Assembly (NCBI GenBank): GCA_903813345.2
Contig: CAIIXF020000062.1
Location: forward strand, 1-38,000
Length of the DNA: 38,000 bases
Reading direction: 5' to 3'
Source of the DNA: Owenia fusiformis
Taxonomy: Eukaryota; Annelida; Polychaeta; Sabellida; Oweniidae
Shown: positions 1 through 11,073 of the stretch, in pieces
Numbering within the stretch: the stretch's first letter is position 1
How the letters are laid out: each line of letters opens with the position of its first letter
The notes under the pieces: model-generated
Seen by the model: only the letters and a program-made list of their open reading frames with translations
Database searches by the model: none
Told to the model about the DNA's origin: nothing
Translations under genes and position numbers: made by a program

Positions 1-120
1 ATTGGCCCTTTTTATTACCGTCCTAGGAAATATTTCCCGACGAATTAGGAAATTATGAAACACCTTGTTTATTGGGTTTATAAGTATAAGTATACGTATA
101 AGTTTTTAAAAAACTTATAA
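1..120. repeat. Partial copy of the TATAAGTATAAGTATACG / TTATGAAACACC repeat
   Basis: The segment reads ATTATGAAACACCTTGT, then TATAAGTATAAGTATACG. The same order occurs at 27421-27475 and, reverse-complemented, at 11101-11160. It is therefore a third, truncated copy of the nested repeat described at 11074-12090 and 26423-27501. The left part lies outside the window. From 120 to 660 I see only a short GTGTGT stretch (about 155-215) and no gene. Confidence 0.6.
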
Positions 121-663
121 CGAAAATTCTCTATTAACCCACTGAACTGTACGTACATGCGCGTGTATGTGTATGTGGGCGTGTCTGCATGCGTACATGC
201 GTGTGTGTGTATAGGGGAAGCTTGTTTATAGCTAGTGTTTATTTTTGAGAACTGTCGCAGTTGATATTTTACAACTTTTTAGCTTGTTGGTATGTTTCCC
301 TTTTAACTGGTAATGCTCTTAGTCTTATTTTCTTAATGTATTTTGTTATACACTTTAGACTTCCCTATGTGACACCCGTCCTTCTATTCTTACTTTATTC
401 ATCCATTGTCGACCAAGCTTAATTTTGACACCATCGTTGAACACTACATCCAATGAGAGTACAAGACAGTTGAATGTAATAGTAGCCCCATTGACCTCAA
501 TGGAGTAAAGATCAGTATTATAAGGGAACAGTGCTATTGGATTTCTGTTCGCCTGTAAAGGATACGAACATATCAGTTATAGATCCAGATAATTAGCAGA
601 ATAAGTATAACGTTGTATAACTTATTGTAATATTCAATTTCTCCTTATGGCATATTACTTATT

Positions 664-1700
664 AGACTCCAGATTGAAAATCTGGAGTCTATTGTTTTTG
701 CCTGTTTTCTTATTCTTCTTCTTCTTCTTTTTTATTTCTTCTTCTTTCTCCTAACAGATTTTCTCTCCAACTATAACATCTTACTTAATCCAACCTACAT
801 GGTTGACTAGGGAATGTATCTGGCTTTCTGGGAAATTAGGTCAAATTTTTATCTAGGTCAAAGATCAAGAACTAAGCCACGTCCTACATTTTCAACATTC
901 TGACATTTATCTTCCTACATCTTTCATCTAATTCCTTCATCTTACTATCATCATGTAGCTTAGAAAAAGCCCTTTCATAAGTGTGCCATCAGATTTTTGA
1001 TTACTCTTACCGATTTTGAGATATGGCGTCCGAAAAGTAGGTCAGAACAAAAAGTCAAAAATCGCTAAATTTGGTGCCCCATGTTATGTCAATGAGAAAA
1101 AAGATTTTTTTGAAGTGTAAAATACCAGATATAAACTGAGTACAGCTTAACATTCTGAAAGCCTATAAAAGAAGGGGACCTCGAAGGCTATCTAGCTTTA
1201 AAATTTGGACACCAAAATGCCTAGGTCAAAATCTAGGTCAAATTCATAGTTTTTCCTTATTTTTGCGATTCTGACATTACACTTTAATGATTTGCTTCGA
1301 AATTGTGTATACAGGTAGCAAAGAGTGTGTTTATAGTGTTAGCCTTCTGCCGTTAGAAAGTATTTTGACCCACTTTTGAGATATGGTGTCTGAAAAGTAG
1401 GTCAAAATAAAAAGTTCTTCAAATTTAACGTATGAGTTATGAATTAAGGGTAGAATTTTCTCAGGAATCAGAATCTTTAAACCAAATTTAGATCCAACTT
1501 CTGATTAGATAGTTATAGCGGTTTGAAGTCTCGAAAAGTCGATATGATAATATCCCCATGTTAAGCCAATGGGGTCGAAGATAACATTCTTAAGAGTTAT
1601 CTAAATGTCTTTATTCTAGCTGACTCAGCTTATTCTGAATGACTCAGCTTACAAGTATTTGGATGACTCAGCTTAAAAAAAGTCTGAAATCTGGAGTCTT
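664..1700. mobile_element. Possible non-autonomous element with AGACTCCAGATT inverted ends
   Basis: AGACTCCAGATT at 664 is matched in inverse orientation near 1688-1700 (AATCTGGAGTCT). The left end is itself a perfect hairpin: two 12-bp arms around GAA at 664-690. A 31-bp block containing GAGATATGG-GTC-GAAAAGTAGGTCA occurs at 1014-1044 and again at 1374-1404, 360 bp apart, so the interior is partly duplicated. A CTT/TTC-rich microsatellite lies at 712-760. No coding sequence is visible. The ends could instead be chance copies of a small hairpin. Confidence 0.35.
1621..1672 (+). promoter_or_regulatory. Three tandem TGACTCAGC (NF-E2/ARE-like) motifs
   Basis: TGACTCAGC occurs exactly at 1621-1629, 1640-1648 and 1664-1672, each followed by TTA. 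This matches the core bound by bZIP CNC/Maf and AP-1 factors (TGAnnnnGC with an AP-1 TGACTCA). The cluster lies inside the possible element at 664-1700. It could be a regulatory cluster or simply a short tandem repeat. Confidence 0.35.
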
Positions 1701-2837
1701 AAATTGAACTTGTTCAATTTACATGTCTAGTTATACTTATTATACTTTTTTATACCCAATATGTAACACTAATCTTGATTGGCCAATACCTTGTCACGTG
1801 TCCCGAAATAGATTTACTATTTCCCTTCGGAAGTTATATTCCCTCAAATGAAAGAAGCGGGAATATACGTTTGAACTATTACCCGCTGACGTCATGAATG
1901 CAACTTCAATTACCCTGGGAAACGTCTGCGATACGTTTTAAAATTTGTCGATGTAGATTGACCCAAAATGCATTTTTACACCATTCTGAGCACTTTTTAA
2001 ATTAGTTCAGCCATTTGTGAACTAACATTTCCAAAAGTGAACTCCCCTGGATTTTTTTAAAAAGTAACCCACCCCTTGGCAAATCCTGGCTACGGGTCTG
2101 AAACGTAATCAAGTCTATATTTATTGCAAATATAAACCTGAATGAATAACTTCATCGAGTCGTCTTGTAACGACGGTCTTGTAACAACTGTCGCTTATTT
2201 AAACCTGTATTGATGATGATGGGGCGACGGCAGTGCCCCGAGTCTTTTTGATCTTATTAAGCATTTTGATTACTATTTAAAAAAATTACAGAATTTTGGA
2301 CCCCGGAAGCAAAACAACTATTTGTTATGAAAAGAATACACCACCCACATGGACAATACCCCTCATGTAAACCAATCTATAAATACCTTTGAAGACAATT
2401 TGATTTTCGATCTACATCTAAATTTCAGGTAGAGAGTACTATTTGACAAGATCAGCATTTAAAAGTGTGGAGAAGTTTTGATAAACATGTTTTATAGCTA
2501 ATTATCCAGACATATTTTTCTTTCATGTTGATGATCATCGAACATAATTGCAATCAACTTCAATGGTATTTGGATCCGGATATTTGGAAAACTTGCAAAC
2601 ATTTTGAATGCAAATGTACTCAAGTACTATTATCGCGCGCCAGTCTCCCGCCGAGTACCCGTACTCCCTCAGAGAAGGTCTGGTGGCGATGATAAGGGAT
2701 TCGGAGGTGTTTCTCACGGGCGCCGAGCTGGTTTGGTGATTCGGCTGTCACTGAGCTAGGAGATGGAGAACACAGGAATGTACAAAACAATCAATTACGC
2801 GATTTTAACAATCTATTCAACACTATGATAATCACAA
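1701..2837. other. Non-coding stretch without a recognised gene
   Basis: No exon is supportable here. Short motifs visible are GATTGGCCAAT near 1777-1787, CACGTG near 1795-1800 and a perfect CRE-type TGACGTCA at 1887-1894. They are close enough together to resemble a promoter, but no transcript start or exon follows that I can recognise. Confidence 0.4.
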
Positions 2838-3567
2838 TAAAGGTCCATGTGCAGTATGGCAAGTGATTTTAGAAGGTCATATCTTTCACCATGAGTACTT
2901 TCTGGCCATTAAAACAATGGTTTTTATTAAAACAATATGTTTTCTTTCATGTGAAGTCCCCTTGATAGTAAAATATCAATCCAACTCTCTGAAAATTATT
3001 GATTAGGGCCCCGCCCTGGCACTTTTAAAAAAATGTTAGGCTTTTTTTCCAAAAAGAGGATCTTGCTTTTCTCAATTTAAACATATCAAAAGTTTCTTCT
3101 ACACAATATGAACAATTTCTGAAAAGGGGATGCGTATTTAAATGCGTTTAAGTTAAAAACCACATATCCCATGTTATTTCCCCATAGGGAAAACTCGTGC
3201 TATCCATTGTTTTCAGCATCATTTTGGTCATCGAAAATTGATATCTTCAAAACTAGACTTTCAACACAATTATATTTTTGAAGATGTTTTAGACACCTTG
3301 TTGAATAATCTTTTCATACAATAAAAATCAGAAAAGGAGATCCTCTTTTGAGCCAATAGGTTCAATATTTTGAAAAAAAATGTTGACATGGGGTCCCTAT
3401 TCATAATTTTTCAAATTGTTCGATTGATATTTTTATCATCATGGGTACTTCACTTGAAAGCAAACATATCGTTTTAATAAAAACCACTGTATTTATACCC
3501 AGAAAGCACTATGGTGAAAGATATGACCGTCTAAAATCACTTGCCATACTGCACGTGGTCTTTTCAA
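2838..3567. repeat. Long inverted repeat (foldback) with arms of about 170 bp
   Basis: The left arm from 2838 (AAAGGTCCATGTGCAGTATG onward) is matched in reverse complement by the right arm ending near 3567 (CATACTGCACGTGGTCTTTT). Matching continues inward to about 3010 and 3395 with scattered mismatches and small indels. The ~385-bp loop includes a CCCATGTTATTTCCCCATAGG segment that recurs at about 5188-5210. Short reading frames in the right arm are repeat sequence, not genes. Confidence 0.75.
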
Positions 3568-3669
3568 AGTGTCCTTTTATAATGCCTTTATGGCCAATAA
3601 CTCAAATACGAATGTCTCTATATATAAACGAGAGTCCAAAATACTGGCTCTGGCTCTGAGTTGGCTGTC

Positions 3670-3800
3670 TCTATATAGATGCTACTCTGTCATACTCTGC
3701 TCTCTGCTCTGCTTGTCTGTTCTGCTCTCTGCTATACTCTGCTCTCTGCTCTGCTTGTCTACTCTGCTCTGCTTTGCTCTCTGCGATGCTATGCTCTGGA
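3670..3800. repeat. CTCTG/TGCTC-rich simple repeat
   Basis: The stretch is an irregular array of CTCTGCTCTG, CTGCTCTCTG and GCTTGTCT units. It leads directly into the longer minisatellite to its right. The pattern rules out a real protein for the overlapping reading frames. Confidence 0.8.
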
Positions 3801-3894
3801 ACTTGGTTCTACTCTAGGTGTAACCTCTGCTTCAGGAATCGTCTGACCCCACAAATAATCTCTGCTCACTTCTGCTTGAAGAGAACTTTTCCTC

Positions 3895-4450
3895 TTGAGC
3901 TATCTCGTCTTTCGGAAGGGGTCCTGGCTCCGGAAGTAACCTCTGCTTCGAGAGTCGCCTTACCACGGGGGTAACCACCTTTAAACTCTCCTCAAAAGAA
4001 TGCTTTCACTCTATGAGCTACACTGTCTCTTGGAAGGGGTCCAGGTTCCGAGAGTAACCTCTGCTCTTGGAGTCACCACTTCTAAAGATATACCTCTCTA
4101 CAACCTCTGCTCATTTCACTCTTGAGCTACACTGTCTCTTGGAAGGGGTCCAGGCTTCGGGAATAACATCTGCTCTTTGGGTCGCCACTTCTCTGGAGAA
4201 ACCTCTTCTCTTGAACGAGATACACACACTGGGCGTACCTCAGCCCCGGGAATCGCCTCGTCCCAGGAGTAACCTCTGCTCTTGAACGAGATCCACACAC
4301 TGGGAGTACCTTCAGCTCCGGGAATCGCCTCGTCTCAGGAGTAACCTCTACTCAAAGAGTGCTCTCACTCTGTGAGCTACACTGTCTCTTAGAAGGGGTC
4401 AGGGCTCCGGGAGTAACCTCTGCTCTCAGAGTCGCCTCTTCTCAGAAGAA
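3895..4450. repeat. Minisatellite with GAGCTACACTGTCTCTTGGA units
   Basis: The block GAGCTAcactGTCTcttGGAAGGGGTCC occurs near 3897, 4015, 4125 and 4374, each followed by a CCGGGAGTAACCTCTGCTC-type block and a GTCGCC block. Between 4216 and 4360 a shorter ~72-bp variant (GAGATmCACACACTGGG) is repeated twice. Spacing is about 110-118 bp for the long form. Open frames across it are by-products of the repeat. Confidence 0.75.
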
Positions 4451-4579
4451 ACCACGCCTCAACCTCTGTAGAGAATAACTCTAGAATGCCGATCAAAGGA
4501 TGAGATTAGACAGAGCTATTATCAGACGTCCTTGGAGCACCTCAGTTCCGATAATGTAACTCTGGCTCCGATGAGAGTA

Positions 4580-6560
4580 AACCTATAATATACATCCATT
4601 AAATCTTGGATGTGCTCAAAGTAGTTTAATATCTTAAAATGTATTTGTGAGCATACTTCTTATAGCTACACAAAATGGTATTTGTTGATTAATTATTTCA
4701 TATTTTCAATTTTTTATTCCTTTTGACGTGACTGTATCACCTGCCCCACCCTACCCAAACTCACCAACTTGATTTTATTATAACATCAATATAGTTTTAT
4801 CAGTCAACATGAACATTTGTATAATAATCAAAATGTCTCTAAGAAACATTTACTGAAAAGGAGGAGGGAAATTAGCGCAACAGATTTTGGACAGTCATAT
4901 GTTTGATTTTGGCCATTTCCTGGGGATTTAAACAGGTGCATATGTTAGGCGAATGCATTGCCTCCAGGAAAATCACTTCTAGAGATGATAAAATAATTTC
5001 GACTTTGAGACAGGGTAGATGCAAACAACCCACCCACATGTTTTTTCTGAAATGTTTTCCTGATTTTCAACCCCTTCCATCCCTGCTTTTTTAATTTTTC
5101 TTGCATCAATATGTCGCGTTTTGACACACAGTTAATCCCTTAAAAGGAATGAATGATTCCTTTTAGATAAAGTGGAAACAATATTTCCCATGTTATTTTC
5201 CCATAGGAAAAATCATTGCTTTCAGCTAAGTTTGGTCACACATAATGGGTATCTTTAAACCCCCTGAAGGAATCACTTATTCCTTTAAAGTCTACATCCG
5301 GGTTCTTTCCCATTGGTTTACACAGGGGTGCTATTTTCGATGCCGCACTGCCACTTAAACATTTATGTAGAGTTTCATTTGCACAAACTATAGGTATGTA
5401 TGTAATTAAGATAAATGACAAAGCTTTTTGAACTATAATCCCTAAATCCGAAGAAATCTGTAGTTGAAAATGCCGTCCGAATCCAGTGACGTCACTGATA
5501 TCCCAGAAATTGCTCAGACGCCATCGAAGATCGAAAAAATATAAATAATGTTACTTTGAATCTCCGATTATCTTTCTGATTATTGAATAGATTGGATCAT
5601 ATGACTATGCTTGAGGGCTGATTGAAGATCAGAAGCTTAGAAACGTTCAGAGTAATCGACTCGTTCGGCAGGCCAATGAAAATTTGTCCCTTCCAAAGCA
5701 ATACATCATGGGAGATATTTATGTAAATTACCACATGAACTCTTATCGCGAATAGGATTATTGATTGTTCGTTTTCGAGATCATAGCCTCCCGCCCCCGC
5801 CCCCTACCCATTGGTGTTATTCTCTACAGCCGAAAACTGTAAAAAGTTTATAGGGAATCTACTCCCATATTCCCATTTTTAGACTCTTCTTAATCAGATG
5901 AAATATCCCCTCAATATCATTTTAAGGCCCTATTTTAAAGGGGCATCTACCCCTTTGACGGTCCCTATGTCAAGGCTCCTTTTTACATGACACCTAGTAC
6001 TCCATTACCCTGTGTAGGCGCTACTAAATATATACATATACCTTACTCGAGTCTCTAGCCAATACTTGGCTAGAGGGGATTTCATCTGAATACTGTGAAC
6101 TCTATTTGAAAAAAGTATGCCGGGGTGTCATAAATTTATTGAATATTTTAAAAATCGCCAGATAAATAAATCATTAATCAAACCGGACCCAGCTCGGCTC
6201 CTTGATGAGATATGACATGATTTCATCAGGATTTCGTCTAAAATTAAAACAAAATGGCTCCAAGAAAAATGGCGATGTTCGAAAACTGGACGAAATGTCG
6301 TTAACGTCTGACATTAGTAACCGGCTGTAAATTCTAAGTTAGCGATTCAGAAGATGTGAACTAATACACTGATCACTTAATGTGTGTTTTGGGATTTTTG
6401 GTGAGGTAATAAGACCAAAACTCGCAATTCAAATTGTGATGTGGAAAAATGGCGGACATATGATTTCAAATTTTATGATTACGACATGACCAGTTGTACA
6501 TTCAGGAATATACCTGTACTGGAAGGCCACGATACAGTGGCCTTAGAAGAAGGTAACATA
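4580..6560. other. Non-coding stretch without a recognised gene
   Basis: Nothing here can be defended as an exon. Two small hairpins built on AAAGGAAT...ATTCCTTT occur near 5141-5166 and 5265-5287. A CRE-type TGACGTCA is at 5487-5494. A CCC-rich stretch at 5855-5990 resembles the tandem repeat at 6565-6870. Confidence 0.4.
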
Positions 6561-6564
6561 TACC

Positions 6565-6870
6565 TACCTCCTCAACCTCCGGTAAGGCCCCAGTTAAGGC
6601 TCTGCCTTAACAGGGTACCTACCCCCTCACCCCCCAGTCCCACTTTTACATATCTACCCCCTGTTAAAACCCTACTTTGCAGAAAACCTTCCCCCAGCAC
6701 CCCGTTAAAGCTTTTATTCTACAGGGTACCTACCTCCCATTTCCCATTAAAGGCTTATTGTTCCCCCGGGGGTTTCACTCCAATATACCTCTTACATTGT
6801 ACCTACCCCTCAAACGCCTTTTCAGGGTAGCTACAATCCTCAGCCCCTGTTAAAGCCCCACCCGGGAAGC
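6565..6870. repeat. Pyrimidine-rich tandem repeat, ~100-111 bp period
   Basis: CAGGGTACCTACC or a close variant recurs at 6611, 6722 and 6823. Each is followed by C-rich sequence and a GTTAAAG(C) block. The period is 111 then 101 bp. A proline-rich open frame across this stretch has no ATG start of its own and reads through the repeat, so I do not call a gene. From 6870 to 7581 I see nothing except a CRE-type TGACGTCA at 7206-7213. Confidence 0.6.
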
Positions 6871-7581
6871 CCCGTGCCCTGGCCTGCGCCCTACTTTAAC
6901 ATATCCTTTAAAGATGCATATTATGTAACCTTTGTGAAACTGAAACGGACACTTTGTATGATGCCCTATGAATGAGCCATATAGGCATGACATATTTGAA
7001 GCCTTTGGCTGTCGTGGTGACACTATGAATGTTATTATGAAGAAAGTTTTAGGTCGTTCAGATGTTTCATGTAAGACGTTAATAATTGTATCATTATTTG
7101 TACATAAAATGTAAACTTATTGCTTGTCTCCTTCGCCTTACACAATTTTGAAAATGTTAAAAGCGTTCATATAAGACAATATGAACTGTAGACGTTATGC
7201 AATTGTGACGTCATAAATGCACATGTTCCATTGGATAGAATGTGAAATTTTAGTAATATTTTGTGCAGTAGTCTTGTCTTCAATATCTCAAAGTCATGTT
7301 TTCCCTTTAGGTTCAGTTTCATTTCTGCGGGAACTTCTCCCTATCTCTTTACTAAAATGTATTACAACATAAATGTATACTTAGTATTTATTATTATGTT
7401 GCCATATAATAGTAAACACTGATTTTATCAAACTTTTGATTGCTTCCTTAAAGTGTGATTTTTCAGATTTACATAGTTTTTCTAGATGTAGCTTGTCAAA
7501 TGGAAATAACTCTGTGTGCTTGGAAATTATACCTTGAAAAATAAATTACACATTACAATTACATTGACTTTCATTTTTCAG

Positions 7582-7683
7582 TTAATTGAGAAAGAGACCT
7601 CCAAGAAGATCAAAGAAGGGATTCCCACAAACTTTGAAGAACCTAAAAGTTTATTGATGGATATTGCATCTGGACAACTTTGA
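7582..7683 (+). CDS. Candidate 3'-terminal coding exon of an unrecognised gene
   Basis: A pyrimidine-rich tract ends in TTTTTCAG at 7581. The frame that follows encodes 33 residues: a charged helix-like start (LIEKETSKKIKEG), then IPTNFEEPKSLLMDIASGQL and a TGA stop at 7681-7683. Base composition and residue mix are unlike the surrounding non-coding DNA. A poly(A) signal AATAAA lies at 7999-8004, which would give a 3' UTR of about 320 nt. No upstream exon in the window could be joined with confidence. I do not recognise the protein family, and a chance reading frame remains possible. Confidence 0.4.
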   Translation, partial: LIEKETSKKIKEGIPTNFEEPKSLLMDIASGQL

Positions 7684-7998
7684 GACTTTTCAAGTTAGAA
7701 GCTACTCTTTTACTTTAAAATGAATCACTCTTGAATTATAAACTCGGATACAGTTGTGCTGTTGGCAAGGGACTTTAAGAGACTGTACAGTCTCTCAAAT
7801 TGGAAGCTACTCTGTGACTTTAAAATGAAGGGTCACATATCTGGGATACAGTTGTTACCTTGGTAACTAGTCCATTGATCTGGTCCCCCAGACATGTCAT
7901 TCCAAAACAGCTTGTCTCCAAGTAAACTGATTACTGTTAATATGGAATGGGGCAACATGTCATACATATGTATGAATATTACATATTGCTAGTAATCT

Positions 7999-8004
7999 AA
8001 TAAA
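7999..8004 (+). terminator. Possible poly(A) signal AATAAA
   Basis: A canonical AATAAA hexamer lies about 315 nt after the stop codon of the candidate terminal exon at 7582-7683. The region is AT-rich, so a chance match is likely enough that confidence is low. Confidence 0.25.
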
Positions 8005-8285
8005 ATATATAATATGAATAGCAGAGTAAAGAGTTAGAAGTGGATTATATTGAACACAAAAGTGAGATGTTTAAGACCGATATTCTATGAGTTGTCTACC
8101 TTTTTAAGTCCCCATGTAAAGTTTGAAAATATGTTTTTATCATTCATTCACTATTAATCATAACTTTAAAAGTCATTTTAGAAATTTTTGAAAAAAGAAA
8201 TTCAGAATAGTTGTCAGCTTTTCATTTCTCAAATATTCAAATCTGATCAATTTTCAAATAAAAGTTGAATTTTTTAATCATCAAA

Positions 8286-9298
8286 TACGAGGGGCATTTG
8301 AAAAGTTCGCTTCTTTTTCTTCTAAAAATACAAGGAATGATCAGAACAAGACAAAACTTCAAGGATGTATAGTTTGAATATTTATTATTATGAAGCTGTG
8401 AAAATTATAGCGTGTAATATATTTATGTCTCGATACCGTGGAGCAGTTTGCATGTGGATACTTTTACGTCACAATCAATGTATCCAACCATAGTGCAGTC
8501 CATGGACCTATCTTATCACTGCCACAACATTAAGTCAGTGGGGCTAAAACAGGGCTCTATATCTCCTTCGAAGTATTCTCCCCCAAATAGAATGCACTTT
8601 TTAAACCTCCTTATCCAATCCATATAGGCATTTTCCTGTTCAATTATTGTCTTCACTAAGTCAATGTTTTCTTTTGATATCGCTGTCCTTTTCACCCGCT
8701 TCTTGGCCCATCCTCGCTGGTTGAGATCCCTTCTTGGACTTGTTGAACCAGCTTCTTATCATGGAATAGGAACGACAGGTGTCTTCATATGTTGCTCTAC
8801 ATGTTCTTACAGTGTCTTTTAAGTCTTTTCCTTGTTTTACACAGATGTTAATGCAAAGTCTCTGCTCTTTGATAAGTCCATTCACCATTTTGCTCCACTG
8901 TTTGGAAACACCTGCTCCCGTCAGTGAATGGAGTGAGTCTGTTTTGACGGAGGATTATGACATCACACTGACAGCTCAGTGAGTCCATTTACCTGTAGAA
9001 TACTATTATACCACTAGCTTTTTGCTATGGCAATACATATTAAACAAATAACTGTCATTTTCAAAAAACATATTAGATATAAGTTTTTTTCATTGAATGT
9101 TTAAGGTGCTCCACGGAACCAAGTCTCAATGTAGCCATAGCAACCAAAAGTTCACTTCCTTATGAGGAATTATATTTATATTGCTGTAAACTCAAGATAG
9201 GTGTATTATGGCACGTATGCTGAAAGTTTCATAGATAAATCTGTAAAAATAAAAAAAATTAAAGCAAAAAGAAACGAACTTTTCAAACGCCCCTCGTA
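8286..9298 (-). mobile_element. Internally deleted mariner-family transposon
   Basis: The ends are inverted repeats of about 27 bp: TACGAGGGGCATTTGAAAAG on the left and, on the right, CTTTTCAAACGCCCCTCGTA. The outermost TA at each end is the target duplication expected of Tc1/mariner elements. At 1.0 kb it is shorter than autonomous mariners (about 1.3 kb). Inside, on the minus strand, only the N-terminal and C-terminal parts of a transposase remain, so the catalytic core has been deleted and the element cannot move on its own. Confidence 0.88.
8524..8888 (-). pseudogene. Mariner transposase remnant: HTH region fused to C-terminal tail
   Basis: From the ATG at 8888 the minus strand encodes 75 residues with a mariner-type helix-turn-helix. 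It reads EQRLCINICVKQGKDL, then an aromatic YE...C..Y segment, and a WFNKSKKG end that parallels the W-x2-xFKxG of HTH_48 domains. After the frame stops near 8661, a second minus-strand frame covering about 8675-8524 encodes the usual C-terminus: DWIRRFKKCI, then GGEYFEGD, then a stop. The two pieces are in different frames, and the catalytic aspartate (DDD) core that should lie between them is absent. Both a deletion and a frameshift are therefore visible. Confidence 0.82.
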
Positions 9299-9739
9299 TT
9301 CCACTTTTCAGTGCAAAAACAGTGTAGGCTTTTTAAAGGCAGTGCAAAAATTGAACTGTGAAAGATACACTATTAAAATAATAAAATGTCATATCTAATG
9401 TGCAACGTCAGTCTTTTAGCATATCAAAAATATTTTGCAACCTTTGAAAAAATAAAAAATGAATTTCCACGTCAATCTTTTTTACATATGATTACTTACT
9501 AAAAAAAATAAACCAATGTCGATTGTCTTACCAGGGGGTCATTAACAGAACTTTCGCAAAGTTGAAAGGAAGAAAAATATAATGTTTTAAATATTATTGT
9601 ACCGTTGGTTGTATAAGCACTAACATTTTGAAATGCATTTTTCTCTGAACCATTTTCATACATGTTTGAGTTCATTTCTCCCTTATTTATGAACCAATTT
9701 GCACCTTATAGGAAAAGAACGTAAAATACTAGTTCATAG

Positions 9740-10025
9740 AAGTGGTTCAAATTTTATATGCTGATGCCTAGAGATAAAGAAGCTCTGCTAAAGAAGACCG
9801 CTTTTTAACAAAATGGCCGCCACTTGTCGTTAAAAATGTAATCTTTGATAACCCAAATACCAGTCGACGGATTTGGTTCAGATTTTATACATACTTATGC
9901 CTAGAGACAAAGGAGCTCTGCTCAATATGAAATTTTTAAGATGGCAGATTAATGGCCACCATTTTTTGAAAAAAACATATTTGATAACTCAGGTACTAAT
10001 ACCTAGCTAGGGACAAATGTGCTCT
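9740..10025. repeat. ~132-bp tandem repeat, about 2.3 copies
   Basis: GGTTCAAATTTTATA at 9746 recurs as GGTTCAGATTTTATA near 9878. In each copy this is followed by ATGCCTAGAGAyAAAG, GCTCTGCT and an AAAATGGC- or AGATGGC-type block. A third partial copy (ACCTAGCTAGGGACAAA...GCTCTG) ends near 10025. No coding potential was seen. Nothing else is recognisable from 10025 to 11073. Confidence 0.6.
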
Positions 10026-11073
10026 GTCCAAGAAGAGATGTCCAAGATAGTCGCTACTATATCTATCAAAGCATGTTTAGTTTATTAGCCACTCCGTGGA
10101 GTTGTCTGTGTGTCCATGTCTCCCTCCCGAATGTTTGAAATAAAATTGAATCGAAAATTTTATGTCTCTTACTTCAACACCAATATAATGTAGTTGAAAT
10201 AACTGATTTATAAATAGAACCAGCAAGACAAGATGAATTATGACATTCTAGATATTATCGATATGTTACATTGATAGATAACATATGCTTTATGCTTCCT
10301 AGTTATAAAGTAACCTTGTTAATCAAGTATTTTTGTTTTTAATTCAATACCTTACATTTTGATGATCGATGATTGAACGGGATGTGATTTATATATTCAT
10401 GTCGATTGGAAGACAACATTGGCTATAGGTGAGATGAGTCCGATAACCTTCTCCCAAGGCACCATAGAAGTTTTTTACCCAGCTTTAGAACTGGTCAGAT
10501 TCTTTAATCAGGTTGCACAAGCACATAGAACGTTTTCCACGATTATCTTTATTATTTCCACTAGAGTTTGTTGAATACCGATCTTATCACGAGTTATACC
10601 CCAGGCCCGTAGCCAGTTTTTAATTAATGTCATCATTTTCCTGTAAAAGTTGTGAGAATAAGGAGAAATGTTAAAAAGAAACAGAGATTGACGTGTGTAG
10701 AAAACTTGCTGAAGCGTTTTTGGTGAAATGGTGAAAATTTTTAATGTTGACCATTTCTTTCATTCGTTATTGACTATTGACGCCCTATTGAATAGTATAG
10801 TATTGGACTTACCTTACCATAATTTAGTGTTATCAACTTAAATGTCGATTTTGAATCATTGAATGGAGAATACTAGTAAACTCGTATTGATCACGGTCAA
10901 AACTCCGTCCCAAGACAGTTTACAATATAGTATCCTCTAAAAGTTAGACCAGTTACAATAGTATTCTCCCAAACTTTGAACATGTTGTTTTAGGAGGAGG
11001 CTACATTCATTTGATAATGAATGCATAGTTTTAGTTTAAGTATTTTTAGTATAAGACTAAATAATATACACAG

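Noticed and set aside
3569-4285. Several overlapping frames rich in Leu, Ser and Cys
   Set aside because: All lie in the CTCTG-rich simple repeat and the minisatellite.
6505-6551. Possible short exon between TACATTCAG and AAG|GTAACA, upstream of the terminal exon at 7582
   Set aside because: It is only 47 nt, next to a tandem repeat, and has no domain or frame evidence linking it to the later exon.
6441-6830. 129-codon proline-rich frame
   Set aside because: It starts at GTG rather than ATG and most of it is a pyrimidine-rich tandem repeat (CAGGGTACCTACC at 6611, 6722 and 6823). No splice or homology support.
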